A stretch of 64,000 bases of DNA, taken from contig NC_063062.1 in the NCBI RefSeq assembly GCF_018812025.1, forward strand, positions 3,579,927 through 3,643,926. The letters run 5' to 3'. The notes beneath the pieces were generated by a model. It saw only the letters and a list, made by a program, of their open reading frames with translations, did no database searches and was not told the origin of the DNA. The DNA comes from Megalobrama amblycephala (lineage: Eukaryota > Chordata > Actinopteri > Cypriniformes > Xenocyprididae). Numbering within the stretch: position 1 is the stretch's first letter; every line of letters begins with the position of its first letter. Shown here in pieces: positions 38,840 to 51,859 of the stretch. A program made the translations under genes and the position numbers.

Positions 38840-40440
38840 TAGCTTTTTAGATGTAAATACATTCTTAAGTATTTAAAAATGAGTTATGATACATTAGTTA
38901 CAAAAGACAATAAAAGGTCCTTATGATTGTCATTACAAGTCTATTAGAAACTGGCTGAGATCAAAGAAACAAGTAATAAGTAATGTTATAATTTATGCAG
39001 ACAGACAGACAATAGATAGACAGACAGACAGACAGAGAGATAGTCAGAAAGACTGACTGATACAATTAATAACTGACAGTAAGTTAAAACTGTATAAAAT
39101 AGATTTGCTCTGAGTTTGACTCCATCAGCACAGCACAAATGGAAGGACATCTGCCCATTCATCCCACCCACAGGGCTAATATTGTGTCATTATACAAGAG
39201 CTCACCGAATAAAAAACTCTGTCCTTAAGTAAGTAAGAACAAGAAATGAAAAGGGTTCATTTTAGTTATTTGATCTGTCCATGTGTCCTGTCCATGTTAT
39301 AACCCCACAGTTTTATCACTGTTAGGCAGATGTGAGCAGGCCTAGGAAGCTTAGCAACCCCTGACACATGGATAATTTATATTTCTAGGGGAAGACACTT
39401 AAGCCCATCAATTTCCATGCTCAGAGCAGTATGTTAAGAGAAGAAATTAGCTTGTTTTCCAGAAGGCTTCTGTATTGTAGACACAATGAAGCATTTGATT
39501 TGACATCCTTGCGCCTCAGCGGTCTCGCATGTTAAAATGCTCTCACAATTTGGAACAGTAATTCATTTCTTAACCCTTTCTGGAGTCTCAAAGTTTTATA
39601 AAGAACAAAAATATGTGCTCTACACTCTACTATGTGGCACACATCCGCAAAACATTCCCTTGTAAACCCAGAATAAGATCTATTAATACGCTCTTCTTTA
39701 TCTGCTCATTAAGAAATCAATAGGAAATTTGAAACAGGATGTAACCTTTGCGCCCGAGACTGATCTGATATCATCAGAAAATCCACATATCTTGCATGTG
39801 TTCAATTATAGGGGCTGCGATACTCCAAAGAGTCTACTTACAGCTGTGTGGGAGCGCGACTGATGCGTTCGCATTGGAGTAAAACTCACAATTAAATCCA
39901 TGAATGTCCAACACAGAGGCTGAGACAAACCCATGGCATTGTGGCTTTTTATGTGACATGATTTTAGCATTTGCATGGCTGCGAGTAATGCAAGTAAATG
40001 AGCCATAGAGTGTGTAGTAAATCCACACTTAATCTTTTTCTTCTTTTTTTTTTCTCCCCGTGTCTATTTTTCTGCTCTTTAGAGTAATCCCATCACTGTA
40101 GAGCATTTCTAGTGTGTAGTGTTTACCGCAAGTACCTCCATATGGCGTTTACATGCTCCTAGCCTGTTTGCGCACAGCTTCTAAGCTATGCAAATAGCAA
40201 CACAAACTCAACACATCTTATATGCATAGAAACGAATGCACAATAAATGTGTGTGAAGTGAGATGGGAGAAATAAATGGGAAGAGGGGAGGTGAGGACAT
40301 GAATGTGAAAGACATTGCCTAGTACATACTAAAATGGGTAGCACTTTAGAATACTGTTCCGTTATTAATAAATAACTACACATGAACAAATAGTGCTCTG
40401 TTGAATGCGGTAGTTCACTATTAGCTTTTTTTTTTGTATT
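38840..40440. other. Unique DNA, no gene supported
   Basis: A short degenerate GACA/GATA tract occurs at 38998-39050. The rest carries no recognised element. Confidence 0.4.
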
Positions 40441-40444
40441 TTAA

Positions 40445-41348
40445 AAGGATTAGTTCACTTCAGAATTCAGATTTCCTGATAATTTACTCACCCCCATGTC
40501 ATCCAAGATGTTTTTGTCTTTATTTCTTTAGTCGAAAAGAAATGAAGGTTTTTGAGGAAAACATTCCAGGATTTTTCTCCATCTAGTGGGGTTCAAGGGG
40601 TTGAAGGTCCAAACTGCAGTTTCAATGCAGCTTCAAATGGCTCTACATGATCCCAGACGAGGAATAAGGGTCTTATCTAGCAAAACGATCAACCATTTTT
40701 TTTTTTAGAAAAAAACATAAATTATATACTTTTTAACCACAAATGCTCATCTTGCATTAGCTCTGCAATGCGCCACGCATTATGTAATCACATTGGAAAG
40801 GTCACGCGTGACATAGGTGAAAGTACAGATCCAGTGTCTACAAAGCAAACGTGCAAAGACTAAGTCAAACGGCCTTTAAAAAAAAAAGGTAAAACAACAT
40901 TGTCGGATGATTTTGAAGTTGGAGGAGAAAATGAGATGGAGTTTTTCACCTTACCGCGGTACTTCCGCCTACGTCACGCATGACCTTTCCAATGTGATTA
41001 CGTAATGTGTGGCGCATCGCAGAGCAGTGCAAGATGAGCATTTGTGGTTAAAAAGTACATAAATATGTTTTTTTTTTTTTTAGAAAATGGCTGATTGTTT
41101 CGCTAAATAAGACCCTTAATCCTCTTCTGGGATCGTGTAGAGCCCTTTGAAGCTGCACTGAAACTGACATTTGGACCTTCAACCCCATTGGTAACTGTTG
41201 TCCACTATATGGAGAAAAATCCTGGAATGTTTTCCTCAAAAACTTCAAAAATTTCTTTTCAACTGAAGAAAGAAAGACATAAACATCTTGGATGACATGG
41301 GGGTGAATAAATTATCAGGAGATCTGAATTCTGAAGTGAACTGATCCT
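40445..41348. mobile_element. Long fold-back element with TTAA ends (family D)
   Basis: AAGGATTAGTTCACTTCAG at left and CTGAAGTGAACTGATCCT at right are inverted, next to TTAA at 40441-40444 and 41349-41352. The arms (about 420 bp each) stay complementary nearly to the centre (about 40900-40960), so a single strand would form a long hairpin. A second copy starts at 63112. Confidence 0.88.
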
Positions 41349-41352
41349 TTAA

Positions 41353-41814
41353 CTCTTCCCCCCAATTTCAGCTCAGAATTTCTGGAGGAGACTCCTAAAG
41401 AGTTCATGAAACAAATTTAAAGTGTGTCGTCAAGGAATGCTAATTAGCATTTCCTTTAATAAGGGAATTGGAGACTCTCCAAAAAGCTATGAAAAAACAG
41501 CACTGGTGGAGAACTTCTGTAACAGTATGATGGGCCCCAGGGAGGACCAGAGGGAAGAGGAGAACCTTTGCTGCTGAAAAATATAAATCCAGATTTCCAC
41601 AATCCTCTGTGGGGATTTGCAAGATGGATGCCCAACTTTTTAACAGTTGGAAGCCCTGAGGCAGGACACGATAGTGGTCCTCCCTAATGTGATATGCTAG
41701 TTCTGTTTTCCAACAGTAAAGAAACAAATAAAAACACATGTTATGCAAGTTATATAATGCCCAAAATCTGCACTGTATGCAAGATTTATGAATGTGTATA
41801 GCCCCGAACTTCTG
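41353..41814. other. Unique DNA, no gene supported
   Basis: A 102-codon minus-strand frame (41440-41748) has no recognisable domain or splice context. Confidence 0.4.
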
Positions 41815-41818
41815 TTAA

Positions 41819-41880
41819 AGGGATAGTTCACCCAAAAATGAAAATGCCTTCATATCATTCAATTTTGGCAAACTATCCTT
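41819..41880. mobile_element. Minimal TTAA fold-back (62 bp)
   Basis: AGGGATAGTTCACCC at left and AACTATCCTT at right lie inside TTAA sites 41815-41818 and 41881-41884. It is the shortest member of the family C type here, almost only the two ends. Confidence 0.75.
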
Positions 41881-41884
41881 TTAA

Positions 41885-42502
41885 GTAGCTAAATGTTAAC
41901 TATTCCCTGTGTTGTAGAATATCCCTGTAGCTCTGCACAAAATCGGAAACAGTAACATGTTAATTCACGTGTGAGCTTCAGGAATTTTTATTGGAACTTT
42001 TGAAAAATGGAACACTGCTAAGTCAGGGATGAATTTTAATCTCACACAGCACAAGAGCAATCAATCTTTTCTATTCAATCTGTCCTTCGGCTCTTGGGAA
42101 TGAATTCAGCTCAGTTTCATGTATTTTATCCCTTTTCCAAATCAAACAGTCTGAAATGACAGCATTACAAGTGAGAGAAGTATTAACCTCTTTGCCTTTG
42201 TGGGTGGCAGTGTAGATCAGTAGTATAAGAACTACTACAGCCATATGAATAGCAGACTAGATTGATTCCTTGATGTGTGGGCCTTTGTTTGTCATAATGA
42301 GTGTGCTTCGCTGGACTTAAGCTGTTTAGTTCTACAAGAACCTCAAGGCAGATTTACACTGTCTGGTCATGCAAGCATCCATCTCATCTCAGCACAGAGA
42401 GATACGTCATCACTAGCTTTGCTCAGCAAAGCAGACTTCTGATACGATATCCTTAAGAATAAACATGAACACATTAAACAGGACATTTCTGAGGACAGGA
42501 CA
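41885..42502. other. Unique DNA, no feature supported
   Basis: I see nothing coding and no repeat terminus. Confidence 0.4.
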
Positions 42503-42510
42503 AAAGACGT

Positions 42511-42881
42511 GGACCCACTTTATATTAAGTGGCCTTAACTACTATGTACTTACATTTTAATTAATCATTTGATACAATGCACTTATTGTGTACATACATG
42601 TTTTTACATTGTACTTATATTTTAAAAACACCTGCATGTAATTACATCTGTAATTAATTTCTGTAATTAAATTCATAATTACACTGTTGACCCATCCCTT
42701 AACCCTTACCCCTACCCTTAAACCTACCCATACCACCAAAAAGTTTTCCCTAACCTTACCCGTATCCACCTCAATATCAGCAAAAGTGTTTTGCAATTCA
42801 ATATGAACCCAATAAGTACATTGTGCTTATTTTTTGATGTAAGTACATAGTAGTTAAGGCCACTTAATATAAAGTGGGACC
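42511..42881. mobile_element. MITE with 8-bp AAAGACGT duplication
   Basis: The 371-bp element is flanked by AAAGACGT at 42503-42510 and 42882-42889. Terminal inverted repeats of about 45 bp start GGACCCACTTTATATTAAG and end CTTAATATAAAGTGGGACC. The interior has a CCCTTACCC-rich stretch (42695-42770). The 8-bp duplication suits hAT- or P-type transposases. Confidence 0.92.
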
Positions 42882-42889
42882 AAAGACGT

Positions 42890-43976
42890 TTATAACCATT
42901 ACATGCACGACACGTGGTACTTCTTATTCAATATAGACAGCAAACTCACATTCACACATCAGGCAAGGCATTTTGCTGTGGCGCTGAAGATTCAGCATGG
43001 GGGGTGCTAAAAATGGTGCAGGAAACAGATACAGTGAACCTTTTAACTTGATACATTATTACTTTTAAAAATTAACAACAGAACCTAAATACACTCTCCC
43101 GATGCCACTAAAAATATGGGCAAAAAGTATAAGATCGATCTTACAAATAAGAATTGCTATCGTGATCGATAAAATGACAAGAAAACAAGATTTTTGACTC
43201 CTACTCAAGGAAAATGATTAATGTGACATATATCTACTGAACAAGCTTCTAAATGTCTCTGATGATTTATGCTGTTGAATTGTATTATTAGTACTATGCA
43301 ATTTTTTCTTTCCGCAGCCTTCTCACAACAGACTTGTGTCCAGTTATTCTTTACGCCTCTTCTTTGTATCTATTTTTGTCTCACTCGGGCTATGTATCCT
43401 GTCTCTTATCTTTACTTTCTGCTTGTTCGGTGCCATGATGACACTGGTAGTGCTGCTACAGTGGGTTAAGAGGCCAGTCAGGTGTCAGGTTTCTCTGCAA
43501 AGTCACTCCTTGTGCTCTGAAGCAACGACACCGTACCTTCTGCTGCTGCCGATACCAAACATCCCCGTGTGTCAGCAGTTCTTTCCTTCTGTCATATTAA
43601 TCTGCCGCTGAGTACATTAAAATGTGACTTTGGAGTAAGCACTCAGTGTATTGCTGTCTGTAAAATGGCAGAAAAATGTTAGATGAGAAGAGAAATCCTA
43701 TCAGGTCAAACGGAATGTCGGCTATATTACATTTCCTTGTTCAAGGACATAACCTCTAGAACCACACTGTATAACTTGAGAATGTACAGCATATCAGCCA
43801 TTTTTAAGACTATCTTTATGAATGGGTCACTGAATTATTCACTCAACGATTTGTTCAAAAACACTGATTCTTTCAGGAACAAAAAAAAGCACTGCCTTTA
43901 TGAATGAGTCATTATTAAATCCATCATTCATCCAAGAACAGCGATCTGGCCCTTGTAATATTGTATAAGTAATAAG
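42890..43976. other. Unique DNA, no gene supported
   Basis: Overlapping frames at 43269-43611 include a hydrophobic stretch but no recognised domain or splice sites. Confidence 0.4.
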
Positions 43977-43978
43977 TA

Positions 43979-45199
43979 CAGTTGCAAGAATAAGTATGTG
44001 AACCACTTGCAGAATCTGTGAAAATGTGCAAAACTTTAACAAAATAAGAGGGATCATACAAAATGCATGTTATTTTTTATTTAGTACTGTCCTGGGTGAG
44101 ATATTTTACATAAAAGATGTTTACATGTAATCCATAAGACAAAAAAATTGCTGAATTTATTAAAATGACCCAGTTCAAAAGTTTGTGAACCACTGATTCG
44201 TCATACTGTGTGTGGTTACCTGATGATCTACGACTGTTTTTTTGTTGTGTGAGTCCCTTGTTTGTCCTGAGCAGTTAAACTGAGCTCTGTTCTTCAAAAA
44301 AAATCTCCAGGTCCCAAAAATTCTTCAGTTTTCCACTATCTTTGCATATTTGAACCCTTTCCAGCAGTGACTGAATGATTTTGAGATCCATCTTTTCACA
44401 TGGAGGACAACTGAGGGACTCAAACACAACTATTAAAAAAGGTTCAAACATTCACTGATGCTTCAGAAGGAAACATGATGCATTAAGAGCCGAGAGGTGA
44501 AAACATTTGAACAGTATGAAGAGGTCAAAATTTTTCTTATTTCGCTTGAATATAATTTTTTTCATTTAGTACTGCCCTTCGGAAGCAACAGAAGATACTT
44601 GCATGTTTCCTGGAAGACAAATTAAATACAATATTCCTTGATCTTCAAATTCCAAATGTTTTCACACCCCATCTATTAATGCATCATGTTTTTTTCTGGA
44701 GCATCAGTGAATGTTTGAACCTTTTTTAAAAGTTGTGTTTGAGTCCCTCAGTTGTCCTCGGTGTGAAAAGATGAATCTCAAAATCATTCGGTCACTGCTG
44801 TAAAGGGTTCAAATATGCAAAAAATGCTGGAAAACTGAAGAATCTGCAGGACCTGGAGGATTTTTCTGAAGAACAGAGCTCAGTTTAACTGCTCAGGACA
44901 AACAAGAGACTCATGAACAACCATCACAAAACAAAAAAAACAGTCGTAGATCATCAGGTAACCACACACAGTATTGAGAATCAAGGGTTTGTAAACTTAT
45001 GAATAGGGTTATTTTAATAAATTCAGCTATTTTTTTTGTCTTGTGGATTATATGTAAACATCTTTTATGTAAAATATCTTACTCAGGACAGTACTAAATA
45101 AAAAATAACATGCATTTTGTATTATCTCCCTTATTTTGTTAAAATTATTCACATTTTCACAGATTCTGCAAGTGGTTCACATACTTTTTCTTGCAACTG
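43979..45199. mobile_element. 1.22-kb long-inverted-repeat element with TA target (Tc1/mariner-type)
   Basis: It begins CAGTTGCAAGAATAAG after TA (43977-43978) and ends CTTGCAACTG before TA (45200-45201). The two halves are complementary for most of their length. One example pair is GATCTACGACTG at about 44226 with CAGTCGTAGATC at about 44941, and another is GAGGGACTCAAACACAA at about 44412 with TTGTGTTTGAGTCCCTC at about 44734. Only about 250 bp at the centre are unpaired. There is no transposase frame. CA/TG ends in a TA target fit a non-autonomous Tc1/mariner element. Confidence 0.9.
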
Positions 45200-45201
45200 T
45201 A

Positions 45202-46230
45202 TATTCTTGTTTCAACTGTATATTTTGTATATAACGGCTGTTGTCTGCTGTGCTTTGCAACTGACATATTTCAAAGAAATCATATCATAAGTAACAGTGA
45301 CAGTTTTACTTCCATATTTATCTCTAGAATGTGATGCTCACTTTTTATGGGATGTAATGATGTGGAAATTAATGCATCAAGTTCTGGTCAAATGGATCTG
45401 CAGTCCCTGGTGGAAGCAATGCTGGCATGCCTCCATCAGAGACCATCTTTGTTCTTCATATCTATAGTACATATGCAGCAGTGCAAAATAATTGTCCAAG
45501 AGTATAAAGGAGGGTTTTTACGACGCTTTGGCTGGATGCTTCAGGGCTATTCTGAAGCCATAAACCGGTAAACAAGATCTTTCTATTCATCTCACAGATC
45601 CTTTATGCAGTTGTGTTTTCTGGCATCCCTGGACACAGAAAGAAATAGCAACATAGCCCATGTATGTCCATTCAGAGAATATCTCCATTCATAAGCATAT
45701 TTTGTTGCACATGTGTTCATATAAATGTCTGTCTTCTAGTTAGTATAGTTGTCCATGTTTTAGTAAGTTCAACAGAGATGGAGCTAATGGCTGTATAATT
45801 ACCTTGGTCATTAAGGCAGGGTATCAGTGTAATTCACTGTATTCCTGTGGCTTGCAGTGGCACACCTACGGTTCAGAGCATGTGACAGCAAGCTAAAGGA
45901 CAAAATCACTCACACCATCAGTCTGAGTAATTATGCAATTAAGAGAGCAACAGAGTTGTATTGATGTTTGCATAGAAAATTGCATAGGGCAACGTTTTGT
46001 GTGTTGCAGTATAAATTATTTTAATTAGTGCATGTGGTAAGGTCTTGCAATTCCTGTGCTTGATAATGACAAATGAGAAGACGTCAGAAAATGTGTTCTT
46101 ACCTCTCCTTATTATGGTAAATTCACTTTTCTTTATTTCATAATTTGTTGAAAAAGTGTCTGGATTTGTTATTTACCCATGTGTCATGGTGATGAAAAAT
46201 TTTACTTTATTATTTTGCTACAATACATCT
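45202..46230. other. Unique DNA, no gene supported
   Basis: A 74-codon frame at 45347-45571 has no recognisable domain. Confidence 0.4.
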
Positions 46231-46420
46231 ACACTACCTTTCAAAAAAAAATTTTGAAAGAATTTTTTTTTTTTATTCAGCAAGGAAGCATTTAATTTAT
46301 TTGACAGTAAAGCCATTATAATGTTACAAAAGATTTCTCTGTCAAATAAATGCTGTTCTTTTGAACTTTTCTATTCATCAAAGAATGCTGAAAAGAATAT
46401 CACAGTTTATTATGCAATAT
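46231..46420 (-). mobile_element. End fragment of the CAGTCTTCAGTGTCACATG repeat family
   Basis: ACACTACCTTTCAAAA...TTATTCAGCAAGGAAGCATT...CAAATAAATGCTGTTC is the terminal region of the abundant cyprinid repeat whose middle is at 30903-31228, here in the opposite orientation. It is recognised from general familiarity; the element is incomplete. Confidence 0.55.
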
Positions 46421-47402
46421 TAAATAATAGGCAGTTCTTGGCCAGAACAAGCAGCAATGAGTAACATACATTATGTCACAAGACAACACGAACAAGACTA
46501 GCAAAGAATAGGCATTTTATTAAACATGCAATTGACCTTCAGAGAGTGTGAACCTCCTGTCTTAACTTTCAAAGGTCATGTAACTTATCTTGGATGATAA
46601 GAGATGCTGTTCTAAAAAAAAAAAATGTACAGTTCTCAAATGACTTTCACCCTTACAAAAATAGACTAACTTTCTTTATAGAACAAGTACACTGTGTCCA
46701 GGTTATTAGGTGGTATTTGAAAATAAGTTGCTTCAGAAAGGAATAGCAATGTAAAAAGAATAGTTCACACAAACAGGAAAATTAATTTACTTCATGTCGT
46801 TAAAAAATCTGTATGACTTAATTTCTTCTATGGAAAAAAATATTTTTGGAAGAAAGAACCCCACACACCCCACCCCCCCAAAAAATAAATAAAATAAAAA
46901 TAAATAAATAAATAAAAATGATGTATGCTATACAAATAAAAAGCATAAAAACACCTTTAAAGTCTTCCTCATGAGGATGAGTAAATACATTTTCATTTCT
47001 GAGTTATTTTTTCTTTCAGTTTATTAATGAATGGCATTAAAAGGAAAAAATGTTACACCTGGCCTAGTTTCAGATGTGAACATTCACCTATCCACTCACT
47101 CCTTATTAAAATCTTCACCAATTAGTCTCTATCCATGGGGTAAAAAACTTACAAAAAACAACTTTTCAACCCCAGGTGATTTCCCTATGGTTTAATTAGC
47201 AAAGATCAAATTCATAATTCTGAATTTATTTTTCCGGCATGTCCATGTATATTATTGGAAGCTGTGACTCAGAAGAGTCCCAAGAGGGAAAATTCCTCAA
47301 CATACCTCATTAGACGGCCTCCACTCTTTGCTTTCTCCCCCAGTATGATTAACAACTAAAAACGCTGTGATCAGTGAACTGAAGATCAGTGCTGGAAGGC
47401 TA
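46421..47402. other. Mostly unique DNA with a decayed fold-back
   Basis: AATAGTTCACACAAACAGG (about 46759) and GATGAGTAAATACATTTTC (about 46976) look like the two arms of a much-decayed family C element. A-rich low-complexity sequence fills 46860-46920. Confidence 0.4.
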
Positions 47403-47406
47403 TTAA

Positions 47407-49179
47407 AGGGTTAGTTCACCCAAAATGAAAATTCTGTCAGTAAGTTCTCACCCTAATGTCGTTTCAAACCCGTAAAACCTTCATTCATCTTCGAAACACA
47501 AATTAAGATATTTTTGATAAAATCCAAGTTTTTTTTATCCCCCATAGAAAGCAACATAATTACTAGGGATGTCCCGATCAAGTTTTTTTGCCCTCGAGTC
47601 CGAGTCCGAGTCATTTGATTTTGAGTATCTACCGATACCGAGTCCCGATCCGATACTTCTATAATACATGAAAAAGAATAAAGAAGAGCGAAAAAACAGA
47701 TCCAGGATCCAGGAACAGTGCTTTTCAGGTTTTTCAGGTATCTAACAGTAGTTTTCAAGTACAGAAAATGGATAAAGTAATCAAATATAAAATAACACTG
47801 CATATTATCTTTACTGTATAAAATAAATAAAGATTAATCATTATTGAAGTTACAAAAACTATTCAGTCAAGAGCAGTGAGTGATTTATTTGTTATTTGTT
47901 GTTTGATTTAACATTAAAAACAGGCAGCAGGAATAGTTTTTCTCCCGTTAAGTCATGCACAATCCAGTACATACCTATACTGTTCCACATGCGCTGTCTT
48001 TCTCGACTAATATACGTTCACTTAAGACATAACCGACTATGTTTGCTAGGATACTCGCTAAGACGGGCATGTTGACATAATTTTTGTATGAATTTGTCCG
48101 CTGAAGTGCAAGACTTGAAAGAGAACTCAGTATTTGCGCGCTGACTGAAATAAGCGTGTGCGCGCTTCGGATGAGCACACACAAATCTTCTCACAGCGCG
48201 TGCGAGTTCTCTTTCGCGTCTTGTTCTTGAAGGTTTAAATCAGCAAGGCTTAAATGAGTTAGTTTAAACACAGACAGCAACGTGTGCTGTTCAGGTCTCA
48301 CCTGTATCAACACCCGGGTGATGACGGCGTAAATGACTGGACATTAGAGCATACGGCACTCGCGGTTAACAGTTTACAAAGAATGACTGTTTTGTCCACG
48401 CTTTCTGATTATTGTTGTTGTAACGTTTTGCGCATCCATCGACTGAAACATACATTATTTGAACTCTGTCTGTCTGTTTTCCACGTTGCTATTTTAAACA
48501 AACCATATTAACCAATAGATGCGTCGTCATTCGAGATGGACCGCGGTGCAAGTGCGTACCGAACCGTAAGTGGAGAACCGTACGGTTTGATTTTTTACTG
48601 AGAACCGTTGCACCCCTAATACATATATATCCGAGTCCTGATCGGGAGGTAACGTCCGATTCCGATCGAGTCTGAAATCACGTGATCGGGCCCGATTTCC
48701 GATCATGTGATCGGATCTGGACATCCCTAATAATTACCACATTCAAGTTCCAGAAAAGTAGACGAGAAAGTAGACGTAAGCGACGAGAATACTTTTTGTG
48801 TGTAAAAACGAAACAAAATAAAAGACTTTATTCAACACTTTCTTCTCTTCTGTGTCATTCTCTTATGCTGTTTATGTCCAGCGCTTGCAGGTTCTACGTC
48901 AGAACACCGTCTCATTATTGGCATCAATAATGTTACTCTTCATAACATTAAGGTTGAAGCACTGCAGTCATGTGGGATATTTTAACAATGTCTTTATTAC
49001 TTTACTGGAGCTTGAATGCAGTAATTATGTTGCTTTCTATGGGGGATAAAAAACCTCTTGGATTTCATCAAAAATATCTTAATTTGTGTTCCGAAGATGA
49101 ACGAAGGTCTTACAGGTTTGAAACGATGTGAGGGTCAGTAATTAATGACAGAATTTTCATGTTTGGGTGAACTAACCTT
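47407..49179. mobile_element. TTAA fold-back family C interrupted by a hAT insertion
   Basis: AGGGTTAGTTCACCC after TTAA (47403-47406) and GGGTGAACTAACCT before TTAA (49180-49183) are the ends. The left arm (47407-47563) and right arm (about 49020-49179) pair, including CCCCCATAGAAAGCAAC with GTTGCTTTCTATGGGGG. A 1166-bp hAT element sits inside the left arm (47564-48729), so the host element is older. Confidence 0.85.
47564..48729. mobile_element. Nested hAT element, ATAATTAC duplication
   Basis: Identical 8-bp repeats ATAATTAC (47556-47563, 48730-48737) flank TAGGGATGTCCCGATC at left and GGATCTGGACATCCCTA at right. GAGTCCGAGTC/CCGATCCGAT-type repeats mark both ends. Near the right end, ACCGTTGCACCCCTA (about 48604-48618) is the terminus of a different hAT family, so the interior is itself composite. 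A 116-codon minus frame (47453-47803) crosses the boundary and is meaningless. Confidence 0.9.
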
Positions 49180-49183
49180 TTAA

Positions 49184-50919
49184 CATGGTTATACAGACAG
49201 CCCACTTCATATTATTCAAAGGTTAAGATACAGTATGTGTGTATTGATATTGTGTCTATTTAGCATGACCATAATGAAAAGGATTTGTAATGGAATATTA
49301 CTCTACATACTGTATTTCTTTCACTTGAACAATGGTAAATCAATAGTAAACAGAGTTGTTTTCTCTCTCATGCTCGATAAAAAAATTAGAACATATGACG
49401 AGTTGTGTTGTGTTAGACTTTGATCTGCATTTTGCACCACAAAAGTTTTCCAGAAGTCTCATGTGATAAGCTGGCAGATTTACTTTAAAGAAGTCTAATT
49501 AGCAGAGAAAAGAAAGAAAATCAGCTATATGGCAATAAATCAAACAATTTTTTTCTTAAAGATGCTGAAGTTTTCCTCAAATCAATCCTTCTTGTTCTTT
49601 CAGAAAATGTATTCAAAGACTGCATATATTCACCTCTGGCACATCAGTTTGATACTGTAAATGCAGTTTGATGTTGCACAATCACCAAACAGCAAAGTAC
49701 TGTCTGATTTAGATGACTAGAACATTCAAAGTTCAAAAGAAACTTGCTTATGCTAAAGACAAACTGTTTTATGTAATGAAAATGGGCACCTTGAATTCAT
49801 TCAGTCATGTTCGACAATCACTAAACCACTAAACTTTTGCCATTGAATCACTCTGCTTGCATGATACATTTATTTTTAGAAATTTTTAATTTTATATTTT
49901 AGAAAACTGAATGGGGCAATAGTATGGAAACACAATTTTTATCCAAACTGTGTAAGAACTCTGTGTACAAATACAAATGTTTTAACAGAAGACTTAATAA
50001 TAAAAATGTAAGCTTTACGTTTATGTTTTAAAATTGGCTAAATTTACTTTCATTGCACAACAAGTGCCTCATTATAACCTTGATTTGCAAGGAAAAAGTC
50101 AAAATTATTTTTTGTAGTAACCAGCTTTAGCCACAAATGCTGCTGTTTGAGCTTAATTTGTATTGAACCCTGGAATATACATATAAAAATGTAATAAACA
50201 CAAGGTTAATTAATGTGGCTCAGAGGCTTCATAAATATCTCAGATCAACACAAGAGCCATCGTAACTAATCCACATCGGCCTGGGCATCAATTCCAGTTG
50301 TTGATATCTCTGGCCTCAGCCAGAATTTTGTGGCTGGCCCTTCAGATTACAATCTGCAAACTGAAAATAAATGGAATAGTGGAAGGAGGGCAGGTCTTGG
50401 TGTCGGTTCTCAATGTGACATGGCCAGCCTGAGGCTAGCCTTTGAATCTCTCGTCAGTGCTGAGCTAGTACGCAGAAGACAGGACTCTCACCATCAATCA
50501 CATCTATCTCTGTGCAAATGGCTTAGGCCTACTTCACTTACCCTTACTGGAAAAATACTCCCCTCTAAATCAAAGTGGGAATAGCATTCCCTCCATCTCT
50601 TTCTGGCTGATTAGGTTATTTAACAACACTGAGCAGAGCACAGTCTAGAGCCGGTGCATACAAATGCAGAGATGTAAATCTGTGTACATTGCGCTGACTT
50701 TGGGCCATGATGGAGCTGTTCACTATGTCCAAGACTTATGATTAAATCTTCAAGAACTTCAACCATTTGAAGACTCAGACACACAGAGATAACCACACAC
50801 TCAACTCTCTCAAATGACAATGTCTGATTAGATAGATCTGATTAAATAGACAATCTGCCAGATTATAGACTATGATAGACAGACAGTACGATAAACAGGT
50901 TGGAACGATAATCCAGATG
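49184..50919. other. Unique DNA, no gene supported
   Basis: A somewhat GC-richer stretch at about 50280-50560 has an 84-codon frame with no known domain and no splice sites I trust. Confidence 0.4.
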
Positions 50920-51022
<103 letters not shown>

Positions 51023-51339
51023 GCTCAACTTCTCTCCATTATGGTCTCTTCAGACCTTAGAACTGTACATGATTTATCAACTTCTACAACTTTTAACCTC
51101 CTAACTCAACTCCTTTCCACAAATTGATCATAGAAATAAAAACAGTATAAATAAAAATGAACAGTTTTCTCTTAGTCTTAAGCTATTAAGTGACAATAAG
51201 TGCAACCATAATCAAAGTACTCTCTCTATATTCAAAGTGCAAATAGAGACCAAATTTTCCTTCAAGCATGATACAGAGATAAGAGATGGTTAAAACTACA
51301 CAGCCCAGCCTAAGATAGCTTTCATATCGGGAGATATTT

Positions 51340-51840
51340 GCATGCATCAGGGAGCCGCTTTCAAAATGCGGAGTATTGAAATCACGTTTGAATGCGCACT
51401 CGCGTTTTACTTTCGCTTTCAATTTCGCGATCGTGCATATTCTGTGAATAGGGATCGGTGGTGCTAAGAGCATTCTACAAGATAAGACATTTGTCAGATG
51501 CTTAGGCTCTGTTGTGGAACGAATCCCTCTGCCATGGTCTTGTCAGTCAACTCGTCACTTACTCTCATCATGTGATCAGTGAACTCTTATTCCTGCTGCA
51601 CTATGTATGACTCCGCAGCTCGTGTTTGATGAGCTGGATGGGATTGAAGCGACCGTTATCCAAATTAATTAAATGGTTTTTATTTCTATAAAAAGCCATA
51701 CAACAGCGGAGGCGTAATGTAAACGTAGCATTAGCATATTCTATCCTAATTTCACCCTCACACTCCATCATCAGTTTTTCACCTCGTCAAATTTTAATCT
51801 CGCGAGATCTCGTGCCACGTGGCATCTCGTCACACCCCTA
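51340..51840. mobile_element. hAT remnant, right end only
   Basis: The right end reads GGCATCTCGTCACACCCCTA at 51840, followed by ATAGATAG. Inside are TTTCGCTTTCAATTTCGCG and CATGGTCTTGTCAGTCAAC, shared with 23941-24120 and 37503-38172. No matching left end (TAGGGGTGTGACG) is found, so the element is truncated. Confidence 0.65.
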
Positions 51841-51859
51841 ATAGATAGATAGATAGATT

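Noticed and set aside
43269..43611. Membrane protein exon
   Set aside because: The hydrophobic stretch comes from T-rich sequence; no start context, splice sites or family resemblance.
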